Origin: Batrachochytrium dendrobatidis JAM81 | Lineage: Eukaryota; Chytridiomycota; Chytridiomycetes; Rhizophydiales | Direction: 5' to 3' | DNA: 64,000 nt | Assembly (NCBI RefSeq): GCF_000203795.2 | Contig: NW_006281108.1 | Location: 687,868 to 751,867, forward strand | Part shown: one piece after another, positions 34,305-46,657 of the stretch | Layout: the number at the start of each line of letters is the position of its first letter | Numbering within the stretch: the first letter of the stretch is position 1 | Made by a program: the position numbers and the translations under genes | Notes under the pieces: model-generated | What the model saw: only the letters and a program-made list of their open reading frames with translations | Databases searched by the model: none | What the model was told of the DNA's origin: nothing

Positions 34305-35613
34305 ATGCAGCAACCACTTCGAGTATTAGAGTTTTTTTCAGGAATAGGCGGTCTGCATTATGGATTAGAACGGGCAGAATCTACTGCTACTGTTCTTGCA
34401 AGCTTTGACGTGAATGAGCATGCCAACTCTTGGTTAGTCTGGATTTCAAATGAACAGTATTGGTTTGTTGCTCATCCCAAGCACGGATGACATTCTGACG
34501 GTTTCTTGAATATTTAGTTATCAACACAATTTTGGCATCAAACCATCCAACAAGAGCATCGACACACTCACAGCTAAAGACATTGAAAAGTATGATTCAA
34601 ATTGTTGGCTGCTCTCTCCGCCTTGTCAGCCATTCACTCAAGGTGGAAAAAGTCTGGATCATCAAGACAATCGATCACTTGCTTTGCTGCGTATTATCGA
34701 AATACTCCAGCACATTGCAATCCCTCCCAGATTTGTGTTTGTGGAAAATGTTCCCAATTTCGAGACTTCTGAATGCCGATCTCGACTGGTTCAAACTCTT
34801 GACCAATGCAATTACGATGTCAAGGAGTACCTAATCAGTCCTATTCAAATTGGTATTTCAAACGATCGTCGAAGATATTATCTTGCCGTGAGTCTCATAT
34901 GCTTGGTTTGTATTGTTACTGCCAATTCCACAGTGGATACTGATCCGATTTAATATGATTTGATATGAATTAGGCTAAACTACGCAGTAGCATTTCAACT
35001 GGCAAATCCAACCTGTCTTGCTTGCAAACATCACATATGATTACAAGACTAGATTCGGAATCATCCGGCATTGCATTGCCCATCCCTCCAGCAATATCAA
35101 CCTATTTGGAGCAGCATTGTGATATACCAGAATTCCTTGTTCCTGAACAATATATTCTTAAAAGGAAAACATTCCGTTTCGACCTGGTCAAACCAACTGA
35201 TACGCGCTGCTCATGTTTTACCAAGGCATATGGATCCCATCACATTATTGGATCTGGATCGTTTCTACAAACAGCCAACCTTGATGTGAGTAGTCGAGTA
35301 TTTGTAAATGCAGTATCTTGGATATCAATATCTAATATGGTGATGTGTTTTGGAGTTACAGGCCACATTTGCTTCCGATGATGGCAAGGCAATAGTAGCA
35401 TCTCGTCCTCGGTTTTTCACTCCCCGAGAAATTGCTCGATTGCACGGATTTCCAATTGATGGTGTATTGAATGGTTCAATTGGCATGCTGCATACGTTTG
35501 AATTCCCAGACTCAGTGCCTAGATCGCAACAATATAAACTACTGGGCAATTCTTTGAGCGTAGATGTTGTCGCACATTTATTGAAGCTGTTGTTTTTGGA
35601 TAGCGATGTCTGA
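34305..35613 (+). CDS. DNMT2: DNMT2-type tRNA (cytosine-5) methyltransferase
   Basis: Transfers methyl from SAM to cytosine 38 of tRNA-Asp in characterised homologues. Four exons (34305-34432, 34518-34887, 34974-35285, 35362-35613) close exactly to 353 residues. Motif I is [14 protein letters not shown], and the catalytic motif IV is [13 protein letters not shown] with its PPC cysteine. Motif VI is FVENVPNF, and motif VIII lies in [12 protein letters not shown]. The DNMT2-specific CFTKAYG followed by GSGS is present, as are motifs IX-X ([26 protein letters not shown]). No DNA-targeting accessory domains, as in the family. Length and motif order are normal. Confidence 0.95.
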
Positions 35614-35972
35614 AATGGCTTTGGTAGTTGCATCAAATCTGGATATTTTCTGAATTTCACAACCATCAATATTAATGAATTGCAATTTGTCAAACTTGAT
35701 GTTTAAAACAGGACAGAATCTTGACATTCATCAACTATTTTGATAGTTATATTGACTAATAATCGAAATCTTACCAGCGTGGATTGGATTAGCTGATACA
35801 ACTCTCTTTTATATCGTTGATTCTCAAGTGTACAGACATTTTGTTTATTTTCTCAGCTGCTCGCAGTGTTGGACATTGACAGTTGGAATATTAGTTAACA
35901 ACCAATTTAGACAAACGTTGACTAAACTTGCTCAACACTATTGATGATTTTTGAAATATTCGCTCTACTACA

Positions 35973-38483
35973 ATGATTCATCCTGCAAACGAACCTCATT
36001 CATGCACTGTGTGTTTGGAACCGCTGTTTAAATCCATTACAAAGGAAAAGTCCGAAACATTTGAACTCGACAAGTCATTTCTGAAACAGATGACCCAGCA
36101 ATGCATCTTGCCAAAATGTAAGTAGTCTATCCATTTTCAACTGGTGACTTGGTTTAAGCTGTGTTGTGTTTGATTAGATGTAAACTGGCTGGTGAAATCA
36201 TCATACACCATTAGAACTGTAATGACTAAATATTCAATATCTGGCATGGATTTAAACTGCCACTATCAAACTTGAACAATCCCAAAAATTACATTAAAAA
36301 CTTTAATATATACAGGCAGTCATGTATTTCACTCTGTATGGTAAGTAATCTAAATGATCCATTCAAGACACGCACGAATATGTTTGGGTCGTATTTCTAA
36401 ACCAGCATGTTTTCGTATCAATAGTATTATTCGATGGTTAAATTGTGGATCTAAGCGTGTATGTCCGAATTGCAGAGAACCAGTCAAGTTTATCAAACCC
36501 ACACTACCCGAGATTGTGTTTCTTCCAAACGGACTTTTTTGGATTCCATTGGCTTTGTCTACAGCACAACCATCTTCTTCATTACCACCTCTAGCTGCAT
36601 CCAGACTATCCTCTGATGCCACACGATCTCATGAACAAGCCTGTTCAGATAATGCTGTGGCATTTTTGCATCGAGATTTGGCATCAAAGCAAATTCTTAT
36701 TGATGAGATGCAAGAGGAAATAGAGTCACTCAAGTGCGATCTTGAAGATACCATCACGGATCGAAACCATATTCTCAACGATCTTGAACATTTAAAAGCA
36801 GGAGAGCACGTAATCAAGTCATTTCAAGCAGCTTCGAAAAAGGAAATGGCTATTCTTCAAAAAAAATTGGATTCACTTGAAAAAATCAATACGGATCTAA
36901 AACAACAGTTGCTGAATGCAGAACTTTCTCAAGCTGCTTCAAAAGTGTATCATGCTAAGCTTGTAGAAACCATTGGTCGTCATAAGAGCGATTCGGAAAA
37001 CCTCCAGCGAAAACTTGTTGCCTATAAAACGTATGCTACACGAATGGTTGATTGTGGAATGGACATATTTGATGATCACAACAATTAATCACATTTAGTT
37101 TTTAATTACAAGAGTGGAAAGCATCGATTTAAACAAATCTATAGACAATGAGGATTGGCAAGGTAGAGCCAGTGATATTGCTTTAATGGACAATGCTGCC
37201 GATCTAAAGGATATTTTACAAGAATATCACAGGTTTGTTGTTCATGTATTATGATTTTGAAGCAAAGTTGATTTGAATTTGACCATAATTGGTATCATAC
37301 AACTAAAGACTGGCTTTTATTATCACCTAGAAAAATCCAAACGTTCCACAAAAGCTCGCAAACATACAAAACACGCGCATATGAAATGCGCGAGGAGCGA
37401 GATTATGCTCGTAAGGAGCTACATAGTTTAAAGGCAAAAGTGCGCTAATGAAATTGACTCTGTATATCGTGACTATTGTAGTATGTTTACTAAACTTTAT
37501 TTCATTTATTCTGGTAGTATGATCGATTGGAAGAAAGCCATCTGGATATCAAAAAACAACACGAGCTGGTTGCCACTTGCCAGCCATCATATACCTTACT
37601 ATCTGCTAAAGATATCTTGACACACAAATCCAATGCAGGTAAATTAATCAACACTACTATGCATACATCGACATCATGCGATACACCACTTTTGGATCGA
37701 GTTGCCATTTTGGAACAGGAATTGATGAATATTCGGAAAGCGCAGCTACAGACGACTGATTCACCCAGTAGAGATCGGTTCAAGGATTGTTTGATCTCAC
37801 CTTCCACTGTCGTGTCAGACTCGTCCTCGAAGAATACGCATACTACAACATTTTCCCAATCTAATCAATCACTACATCAAAAAAGCACATTTAAGCAGAA
37901 TATCAGGTACGCTGAATAGGTTCAAACATGCTGTTTATATTGAATATTGAGATGTTTGTAAATTGAACTGTTTTGCCTTTCAACTGCGTATTTGCCGCGT
38001 ATTAGTGCCGATCCATGTTTTATGGATAGTGACTTGTCGGACTTGAATGATGGACAAGTTGTTACAGTTCGTCATGCATTGAGTAGTTTGGATGTACTTC
38101 GACCTGGCGCAATGCTGGGAAAAAAGCGAGCCAGTATTGGTCAATTTGAGCAACTTGCTTCTCGAATGAAACGCAAGAACGGCTCTGATATCTCGACTGG
38201 ATCCAACTCTTGTTTATCAGGGACATCAAAACATACTTCTCCGTATTTGGTATCTGATAGAATGGGTGGAGTGTGTCGTCAATCTAGACCGATTGGTTCT
38301 CAATCCGACTTGCAAAATGGAGTGTCTACGACTGCAACAACTCGTCAAATTGATGGATTATTGCGATCGGCTGTTTTACAAAAGAAAGTCAATGCATCTA
38401 GTTTTCAGTCCAAAACCAATCCTAGTTTTACTGCTCAAAGTCAAAAAGGAACATTACTCGGCTACTTTAGTAAAAAACAGTGA
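35973..38483 (+). CDS. TRAIP: TRAIP-like RING E3 ubiquitin ligase
   Basis: Seven exons (35973-36117, 36316-36340, 36425-37030, 37113-37232, 37331-37439, 37518-37906, 38006-38483) close in phase to 623 residues. The N-terminal RING is assembled over three exons: C-TVC, then CSHVFHSVC in a 25-nt exon, then IIRWLNCGSKRVCPNCREPV. Coiled coils follow at ~150-300, then a polar region. The C terminus ends KGTLLGYFSKKQ, a PIP-box-like motif (KxxLxxYF, with Q just before the K), comparable to the PCNA-binding tail of animal TRAIP. TRAIP ubiquitinates stalled replisomes; replication-stress function here is by homology. RING plus coiled coil alone is not unique, so orthology is likely rather than certain. 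Some upstream expansion between RING Cys-2 and Cys-3 is unusual (~30 residues). Confidence 0.8.
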
Positions 38484-38813
38484 ATATGAAGACGCATTGT
38501 TTTGTGAAATATTAAACACTATGACTGTTTAGATACCAGCTGGATGAGTAGATTCTTGAAGTTGTGGAATAAAATTGATGTGTATTAGGACAGAGCAGCA
38601 AGAACAAAAGCACTGTTTATTTGGAAATGCAAAATCTAAAACTTGGAGAGTTTAATGACATGAAAACTGAACCTACAAACGACCATCTAATCTATAGTTT
38701 ATATGCATGAACAAAGCAATCGACAAGCAAATACTACATCATGCGTGGATTATTTGAATCTAACAATCAGGAATCTACTAATACCCAATCGAGCTATACA
38801 TTTATAGAATAGT

Positions 38814-39509
38814 CTAGCCACCATCCAACCAAGCAGCAGCAACACTTGGAGTCGTGGAGCAATTAGTAGCACGACCATACTGGTATGGAGTGGCAGGACT
38901 AAATGAGTCTAGTAGATCAAGATCATTAAAAGCAAGGTCAATTTCATCATCAAGTGCAACTTCAGCATTACAATCATGAATGGATTTGGGTATATAAGGA
39001 GGTGAATCTGGAGTATTGGAACACAGAAGCGAACCATACCCTAGTTCATACTGTCTTCTGTCGACAAGATTCTCTTGCAGCTTATCTGATGAAATAGCAT
39101 CAGTTGCTGCACAGCCATTAAATGTCTGTAGCGTCACTACACGAGGCTTCACATTAAGCAAGGGTGTCTGCAATGGAGGTGGCAGAAAAGCATATGAACA
39201 AGAGCGACAGGTTTTTGTCCTTGAGTGAGTCTTCCATAAAGGAGGACAAGGATGACCCAGAGAACAGTGATTAGGATTGACGTTGGTTGTTCGAGAGTGG
39301 ATGTAGTTGGACTTGTTCCGCTTGTAGTTCTTTGGGTGATAATGCTGGTGTTTAGTAAACATCATGCTGCGATAGTGCTGGCGAGGAAGTTTGCTATAAG
39401 GAATATGAGCAGTGATGGAGTTGGTTGGCTGTTGAGATGGTTTGTTGAAGTGGTGAGTAGAATGCCGCATACGAGATGGCTGGTTGGATGAGCAATAGCT
39501 CATCGTCAT
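38814..39509 (-). CDS. Hypothetical basic/low-complexity protein
   Basis: Single-exon frame of 231 codons from the ATG at 39509 (the frame opens 13 codons further but only from GTG). The N-terminal half is His/Asn/Tyr-rich. A short Cys/His cluster (HCSLGHPCPPLWKTHS, then CRSC) could bind a metal. The C terminus is acidic with a repeated hydrophobic pattern (IDLAFNDLDLLDSF) like a short linear activation or docking motif. No family recognised; composition bias lowers confidence that it is a gene, but the length without stops in this AT-rich DNA favours it. Confidence 0.5.
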   Translation of the reverse strand: MTMSYCSSNQPSRMRHSTHHFNKPSQQPTNSITAHIPYSKLPRQHYRSMMFTKHQHYHPKNYKRNKSNYIHSRTTNVNPNHCSLGHPCPPLWKTHSRTKTCRSCSYAFLPPPLQTPLLNVKPRVVTLQTFNGCAATDAISSDKLQENLVDRRQYELGYGSLLCSNTPDSPPYIPKSIHDCNAEVALDDEIDLAFNDLDLLDSFSPATPYQYGRATNCSTTPSVAAAWLDGG

Positions 39510-39849
39510 GTTTATAAGAACTGGATAAAAATCAATTATCAACACCAAGTCTGCTCAACCATTTACAAAAATAAGGGTGTCGTCGTATAATAAACAGCCA
39601 TCTTGTGAAATGATTGGCGCTTGCAAATTCATTGAAAAATGGGTTCAACACTCATGGAATTCATTCGATTTTTTTTATAGAAAATTAAATATTCACATTC
39701 GTTTTAGTAAAATCACTTGTTCAACTCTTGTTTAAAGATTGGGTGATTGTCATGGAAACATGCTTCAATCACACTTGCTATTGTTATGAATGTAATCACG
39801 ACTTGCACTGGACAATATAGCTGACAAAGGTCAAGAATATGATTCATTA

Positions 39850-40814
39850 TTAGAATGGAAATTTGCCATTGGTAGGACGCACAATGTCCAGTTTCTTTTG
39901 GTCGAGAGCTTTTGCAAGATCCTTTAAATATGAGTGAACATCAGAATCAAAGCCATAGATGGACCAGATGAATGCCACGGCAGGAACTTTGACAATGCCT
40001 TGCTTTGTCAAGTAAAGAATGCAACCCTTTTCTCCCTTGACAGGAGGAGCCAACTCAAACGTCCATTTCCCAGCAAACCAATATCCACCCTTGAGCCATG
40101 AGTGATCGGTTTCTGAAGGTGTATGAATACTACGAACCCAAAGTTGATTCCGTTTCTAAAATGAAATTCAGTTAAAAGTCATGACAATAAGTAGTTGATC
40201 CAATTCTAACAGAATTATGACAGATTCCAACTCACCTGCTCAGTTATTTGATAAAAAGTAGACCCAGTCAGCGTCTTCTCCATCAAAACCTTGTTCTCCA
40301 TATCCTTGAGCTTGACAAATGTTGCAGCGTAAACCGACCTTCTCCAACTGGGATATTGGTCTTGTGTTGTAATTAGTTTCCAAACAGCATCAGCAGGCTT
40401 ATCCAGTTTGATGGCCCTAACAACGACATGCTCTTCTCCAAGGACAACTCCCACCGAATGGCTCATAAATAGGAAATTCAAGGTTAACAAAGCAGACATA
40501 GTCGGTAGTGTCCACCATAGATTCGCTTTAGCCCAGCCAGCAGCACCATTCAACATGGTGTAGTAGAATTCCTTGTCTTCGTTGTCCGGCTCCTCATCTG
40601 CTTCCTCGGCAGAATCGAATGGTTGGTCAGCAGAGACATAACCATCATCCATACTAGTAGAAAAATCCAGGCTATTCAAGGATTCATCGGCATTTGCAGC
40701 TACACTTGCAATGCAGTATGCAACCAGAACGAAAAGTAATAGAAGAGAAGGAAGTCTAGTAAAGAGCTTGTTATTACAGCGATTCAAAGTAGGCCGAGAA
40801 GATATGAATGACAT
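39850..40814 (-). CDS. Membrane-anchored SRPBCC (START/polyketide-cyclase-like) protein
   Basis: Exons 40814-40236 and 40155-39850 join in phase across an 80-nt intron, giving 294 residues. An N-terminal hydrophobic segment (SLLLLFVLVAYCIASVAA) looks like a signal peptide or anchor. An acidic stretch follows, then a second helix (LPTMSALLTLNFLFM). Residues ~125-294 have the SRPBCC pattern: VVVRAIKLDKPADAVWKLIT, then DQYPSWRRSV, then beta strands ending in a long helix (DSDVHSYLKDLAKAL). Such domains bind lipids or other hydrophobic ligands. The ligand is unknown. The upstream TTG of the open frame is ignored in favour of the ATG. Confidence 0.72.
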
Positions 40815-41560
40815 GATGCCCAATGAATGGATACTCTAGTACAGTACAAAAGATTAAGTGAATGCAGATTAAACTGAGCAGATGTGATGAAATAAAAATA
40901 AATGTAGCAGGTTTAAATAGTTTAAGATGTTGAGAATCAGACAGAAGAATCAACGATTGCAGTAATGCAAAATAACCTGCTGTTACTTGGAGCCAATCAG
41001 TCAACAACGTGCAGGTTGATACTCAAGGGTTTGCCAGGTTATTTCAAAATGTATCAAGCAAAAAACCAATGATCGTGACTAGAATTCTATCTGGAAGGAC
41101 ATGATAGTAAATGCAATCAGCCATATTCATGTAAAATGAAATACTTTTCTGTAGTCATCGTTTTGGAAATAAACGTTGAATATTCGCTGTTTTTTCTACT
41201 AGTAATTGGCATTTTTAATTCAATCAACACAACGACCATCATACGATATCCACAGCGGTTTCAAACTAAATGACTCTGACATAACCATGCATTCTACAAG
41301 TCTAAAACCAAACCCATTCATTGCAATTCAGATATCGAAATGAGCTGTTCTCAATCTTTACCTATGCGTTTACGCTCTAATTCAAGAAAACAGATTGCGT
41401 ATTTCAAACATGCAACGACTGTTTCCATATCAATTACTCAATGTTTGAATGAGAGTTGAAGATTGATCAGGTGTGAGCTGGTGAAACTAATGTGAAGATT
41501 CGTTCAGCTCTTGACATTTTATTTTACGTGAATACGATTGTAATAGTCGGATTAGAACAC
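40815..41560. other. Intergenic region with an R2 repeat copy
   Basis: No gene seen. The segment ~41275-41560 is a diverged R2 repeat sharing 'cgtgaatacgattgtaat' and other blocks with 57502-57830. The R2 copy abuts the first exon of the ZGRF1-like gene. Confidence 0.45.
41275..41545 (+). repeat. Diverged copy of dispersed repeat R2
   Basis: Shares 'cataaccat.cattctac', 'cattgcaattcagat', 'gagttgaagattg' and 'cgtgaatacgattgtaat' with the copies at 16255 and 57502. Alignment is by eye and gapped. Confidence 0.4.
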
Positions 41561-44500
41561 ATGTCAGTGGTTGAATTCACTGTACTGTATTGTGCGCTTG
41601 TATGTATACTGAGTTTGTGATACGTTTCTATCAACCACTCTATCCAATTTAAATGACTATATTCTATTGTTTGCAGCTATATAGGAATAAAAAAACTAAA
41701 AGTTGGCATGAAGGCTTTTTAAAATATCACAACGACAGACATAGGGTAAGATTGTGTTAGTATAATTCAACTACAGTTGATGGTCTGAGATAAAGACTGT
41801 TTTAGTTTCAATGCACTAACTCTCATCAGATTGAGTTATACGATGAAAACAGATCCAAAATCGACTCTTCATTTGTCAAACCATCCGAGCGCATTGATGT
41901 AGGATCTGAGCTAGAATTAGATAGGTATTTGGTTACAGTAGAATCTTGCGTCACTACATCCAAAAATGTCACTGCTGCTGCTGCTGTTCCATCCAATCCT
42001 CAACGATCTCTACCTCAACAACGATCTTTACCCCAACAGCGATCTTTACCTCAGCAGCGAAGAATAGGACTAAAGGCTAAAAGGTCTAGCCAACCATTAG
42101 TCCAACTGCGGCCAGTATCTCCTCCACATTCAAAACCTGCTCATCATTTTGAGCAACCTGTGAAAAATCAATCTCATATGCATTGCTTACCATCCTTCAC
42201 TGCACATACAAATCATGTTTCCAATCCATCCTACCCAACTGCAGCAGAAAATACAAACAGAAATGGCTCACATGCATTGAATCTGTTGCATTCAAATTCA
42301 AAATCTAGTCTGGATCAAATACACTGTCCACCAAAGTCTAAGAAATCTATCTGGGATATGTTTTGCGAACCAGAAGATGTTGATCACTATCAACTTCCTG
42401 AATCTATGGAACATATAGATTCACCTGATAAACTCGATACATTGACTCGACAAGTTCAGATATCTGTTGATGAATTGCATTCCGGAAATACTCATACATT
42501 TGATGGCACAGATTCAATAGAATCTATATATACATCAACTCTACCAAATGGCTCAGACATAAAACAGCGATCCACGACTGAGTTAATGGATATGTTTGGA
42601 GATTCTGCTGATCCTGATGATCATTCAATTGCATATCAACCGCTTTATCCAAAGCGTTCACTTTCCAGTAATCCATCTACGTTTGATACAGATTATCTTC
42701 ACAAATCTGATACAGATATTGAACTTGTCCATCAAGTTAAAAAAAACAAGTTTGAACAAAACCATTCTGCACTTGACTCGCTGGAAAATCTCGAGTCATT
42801 TTCCCAATCGCCATTAATAGCGCCTAACTCTCTTTTTGGACACTCGGCCACAACAAAAAACCTTGCATCATCACAAATATCGACATCTTATGATGTTTCT
42901 AAATCTACTCAGACTGCATCTCAACTCTATTTTCCTAGTGTAAATGGTACTTGTACACATACTCCATAGCTGCGTTTACTTTTGAAATTTATTTCAACAC
43001 TTTCACTATCTAACCAACTTTTTTATGATGTCATCAAAGAAAGAATGAATTTAATGGATTTAAAGCTTTTCAGAAAAATGCAGATGCCTCTTCGATTCGT
43101 GAGTTTTGATCATCTTGATTAGTTTGTAATGGATAGCTTGACTGCTAATTGGTATTTGCTATTTTAAAGAAAAACAAAACTGCATACCGCCACGCCTTGT
43201 CGAATCTTATTGTTGATCACCTTCAAGTGTCATTGCAAACTGTTGCTGTCAAATATAATCAAATCAATCTTGGTGGTATTTCGGAACATATGAATGATAA
43301 GTACTATCGCAGTCGCGGTATTGCTTGCTATCTTAACGTGACGATCAAGTTGAGTTTATACTATTGGAAAGCTTAAATTTACACCATGTCCGTGCTACTC
43401 AATCTCGTGTGTAGACTAATACACAACTTACAATTAAACTCTAGACCATTCGAAATACGAGACCAAAGAGCATTCCATTTTCAACCATTATTAAACATGC
43501 GAAAAAATAACTATATTTTGCTAGTCTCCAACAAAGAACATTCATCTGCCTATTCTCGAGGTACATGTCTAGTTTATGACTTGTACAACTACACATTGAC
43601 TTTGACACATCAACTGTGTGCCGTGATCATATGCTCACATTCTGGACTTGTTATAGATGATATTTGGGTTGTATCTTCAAATTCCAATTTTGATCATGCA
43701 TGTGTACTGCGCAGTTATTTCTATGGACCATCAGCTAATGGTGAAATCGAGGTAAACTATCAATTTTTTAAAACATGACACACTATCAACAACTGGGTCT
43801 TGACATTCTGTGATAGTTGACACCCATGTCATCTCGAGACGATCGGATAGTTCAAGATACCATTTTAAAACCGCCACTAAACGGGAAATGCTATGCTATC
43901 CGTGCAATCAGTGCCAGTTCTGAGCTTCCGGTTCTTGTTAACCTAAAAGAGTCTTTGCATAGCTGTCCACTCATAAGTTTTGTTGCGTCTCCTGTACCGA
44001 CAAATCCCGGTACCAGCTCAAGTAGTACGCAAATGACCCAAATCGAAAATGGCAGATTCAAATCACCATCGCTTAAGCAACGCGATTTACTTGTACCTGG
44101 ATATCAAGTATTATACAACCAACTCCTAACTAAAATAATCAACCAGTACCGTTTGAACAATGATCAGACTCGTGTATTACAAACATTTGCACAATCCATT
44201 GCTGGAAACCAAGATAGTCCCATAACACTTGTTCATGGCGTAGGTTTAACAGCTGTCGTATTTGGTGTGATGATTTAAATGTTACGCAGTGTTTATAACT
44301 GTATATTACAAAATGGGTTATATGTCGTAGGTATTTGGGGCTGGAAAAAGCTTTTTAGTTGGTGTTATCGTCCTGTTTTTATACCAGGTAAAAGAAAACA
44401 ACCTATTTTGTAACGGCAATGGTGCTCGTGTAGTCATTTCTTCAATGACAAATGGTATGTAAACCCAGTTACCAGGGTTAGTTGCACACATGGCCATTTT

Positions 44501-46142
44501 GATGGTGTTGATCTTGCATTGTCGACTCATGGCATTTTTGGTTTGAATTGAACGATTAGTTGCAGTAGACTTGATCCTTCTCAATCTGATGAAACTTGGG
44601 TTTACGCAGTTTTCCCGAGTAGGAAGTCTGCGTAAAATTGCTAAACCATTGCTACCCTACACAATGAGAGGGAAAAATGCTAGTCATGGCAAGTAGTGTT
44701 TATCTGTTATTTAAAGTTGAACACATCAAATGACGTGTTTGTATTTTGATTTCCAGATGTCAAAGAGTTGCAGCTGATGCTCAAGGACACTATGCTGACA
44801 GACACCGATCGAAAAGGTATGCATATTTAGTATCCATTGATTTGCATTTCCAACTACTGGAACTTGATGCATTTTCAAACTAGATATACAGCGTACTCTG
44901 GGACTATTTCGAGCCAGTGCTTACAAGGAAACTATTTCGAACTCGTTTGTTATTGGTATGAAAAGCATATTTGAATTCGGTTGTTGTTGGTATGAAAATC
45001 ATACTGTCGACTGTAAAATACAAACCCAACACGATTGATTCACCATAAACTGTATCTACGCAGGTGTCACATGCCTAGCGACCAACTTTGAGATTCTGGA
45101 CGACTTTAGCTGTCCAATTGTTATTCTTGACGAATGCAGTCAAATGACTGAACCCATGAGTCTTTTACCGCTGTGTCGATTCAGTTCTCAGCGAGCGCTT
45201 TTAGTGGGGGATCCAAAACAGCTACCGCCAACTGTTCAGACAACTATAGATCCATCAATTGCAGATGCACATGGAATTGAGTGGACGTTGTTTGAACGGC
45301 TAGCTGAATGTGGTGTACATCCTATTATGTTGCGAACTCAGTATCGAGTATGTATAATACCAGTCAAAAGTATACAATTGTAACAGTCATTTTGCCAACT
45401 AAATTGATTGATTTGAACCTTGAATAATCAGTGTCATCCACAGATTGCAAATATTTCGAATAGTTTATTTTATGATGGCAAGTTGAGTCATGGCGTGGCT
45501 GAATCTGATCGGACAGCACTTATTGAAGGGTTTCCACATTCCGGATTTTTAAACGTCCCAGACGGAAAAGAACAAACTGCATTTGGAGGTAGTTTTTGTA
45601 ACCCCGTTGAAGCACACCATATATGCGATCTAGCGTCTCAACTCGTGTTGCTTAACATTCCTGCAAGCGATATTGGAATTATTACGCTTTGTAAGGGGTT
45701 GGACTATTTTTTTAAAATGCCAGTGTTGGACAAGCTTGTTGATTATATCATGATTGGTTTTACTAGATAAAGCACAGGAACATTTGATTTGCAAGCTTCT
45801 TGGTGAACATGCAGAGTCAAATATGCTACGTCTAGTACAGGTGTCTACTGTAGATGCATATCAAGGCGCAGAAAAGCCAGTCATTATTCTATCCACTGTA
45901 CGGACCAAATCCAAAGGGTTTATTGAAGAACCGCGCCGGATCAATGTAGCCATCACTCGGGCTAAACAGTAAGGATTGCATGTCACTGTCCTTGTAAACT
46001 AGACAATGTGGTGTCTAGTCTAATGGTTTATGGCAGTCACTTGATTATTGTAGGATTGTCGAGTCTGTTGGGATCGAGTCGAATTTGGAAGCAAGTACTT
46101 CCACACTGTGAACTGATTGAGCGCGATAGTAAACAGGAATGA
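41561..46142 (+). CDS. ZGRF1: ZGRF1-like protein: DUF2439 domain fused to UPF1-type SF1 helicase
   Basis: Short exons 41561-41599 and 41677-41745 plus the start of exon 3 (41830-42946) encode a DUF2439/Mte1-type domain ([44 protein letters not shown]). A disordered region follows, with three RSLPQQ repeats. Further exons are 43040-43098, 43170-43348, 43415-43560, 43657-43751, 43817-44239, 44331-44454 and 44560 onward. They carry [10 protein letters not shown], motif I VFGAGKS (built across an intron), Walker B ILDECSQ, motif [11 protein letters not shown], motif [11 protein letters not shown] and motif [13 protein letters not shown]; stop at 46142. One splice near 44690-44755 is unresolved. 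I do not see the GRF zinc finger found in animal ZGRF1. Homologues promote homologous recombination and R-loop/D-loop processing. The 3' two-thirds is duplicated at 47805-50621. Confidence 0.85.
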
Positions 46143-46640
46143 TTGAATGTCTGAATTTTTTCCAGATGAATAAACTGATGTTTGCAAATGAGATAGCTGT
46201 GTTGTGCGAGATCAACATGACTTTGGATAGTAGCGATTGCACCAGTTGACATGAGTCTTGCAGCCAATGGAATGGTTGAGCAATAATACTGAATTCGCAA
46301 TGATTTCGACTTGATTCTGGCAACATTTAAACCATAAAAACAGTAATCTCAACTAAATTTGTCAAACAATGGATGGACAGCAACCAACAACTATGTCGGC
46401 ATTTGTGTCACCAGTCACTCCACAACAACAGTTGTCGATGGATAGCATTCAGCAAATGATTTCTAATACACAGCAACAAGCAACAATGACTCCAATATCT
46501 ATTCATTCAGCTGCACGAGTGAGTATAAATATGAATGCGAACCGAGTTGAAGTCTACACATTGAATGCATCCACTAATAATGTAGAGTTAGATGCAGACA
46601 TTAGATCAAATACCAGGTCAAACACAGACGCCAGTTCCAG
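43324..46640 (+). repeat. Direct duplication, copy 1
   Basis: Matches 47805-51120 in the same orientation with roughly a dozen differences noticed over 3.3 kb. It runs from inside exon 5 of the ZGRF1-like gene into exon 2 of the next gene. Boundaries are sharp: 'cttgctatc' on the left and 'gccagttccag' on the right. Confidence 0.95.
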
Positions 46641-46657
46641 AGTATCCAATAGAATAG
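46369..46657 (+). pseudogene. Truncated first copy of the Q-rich 201-aa gene
   Basis: Exon 1 (46369-46518) and the first 43 nt of exon 2 (46598-46640) are the same as in the gene at 50849. The duplication ends at 46640, and the insert beyond gives a stop at 46655-46657. Only about 68 of 201 residues remain, so this copy is probably non-functional. Confidence 0.8.

Noticed and set aside
44318..44584. Minus-strand frame present in both duplicate copies (also 48797-49063)
   Set aside because: Conserved only because the DNA is duplicated; it is antisense to helicase exons including motif I.
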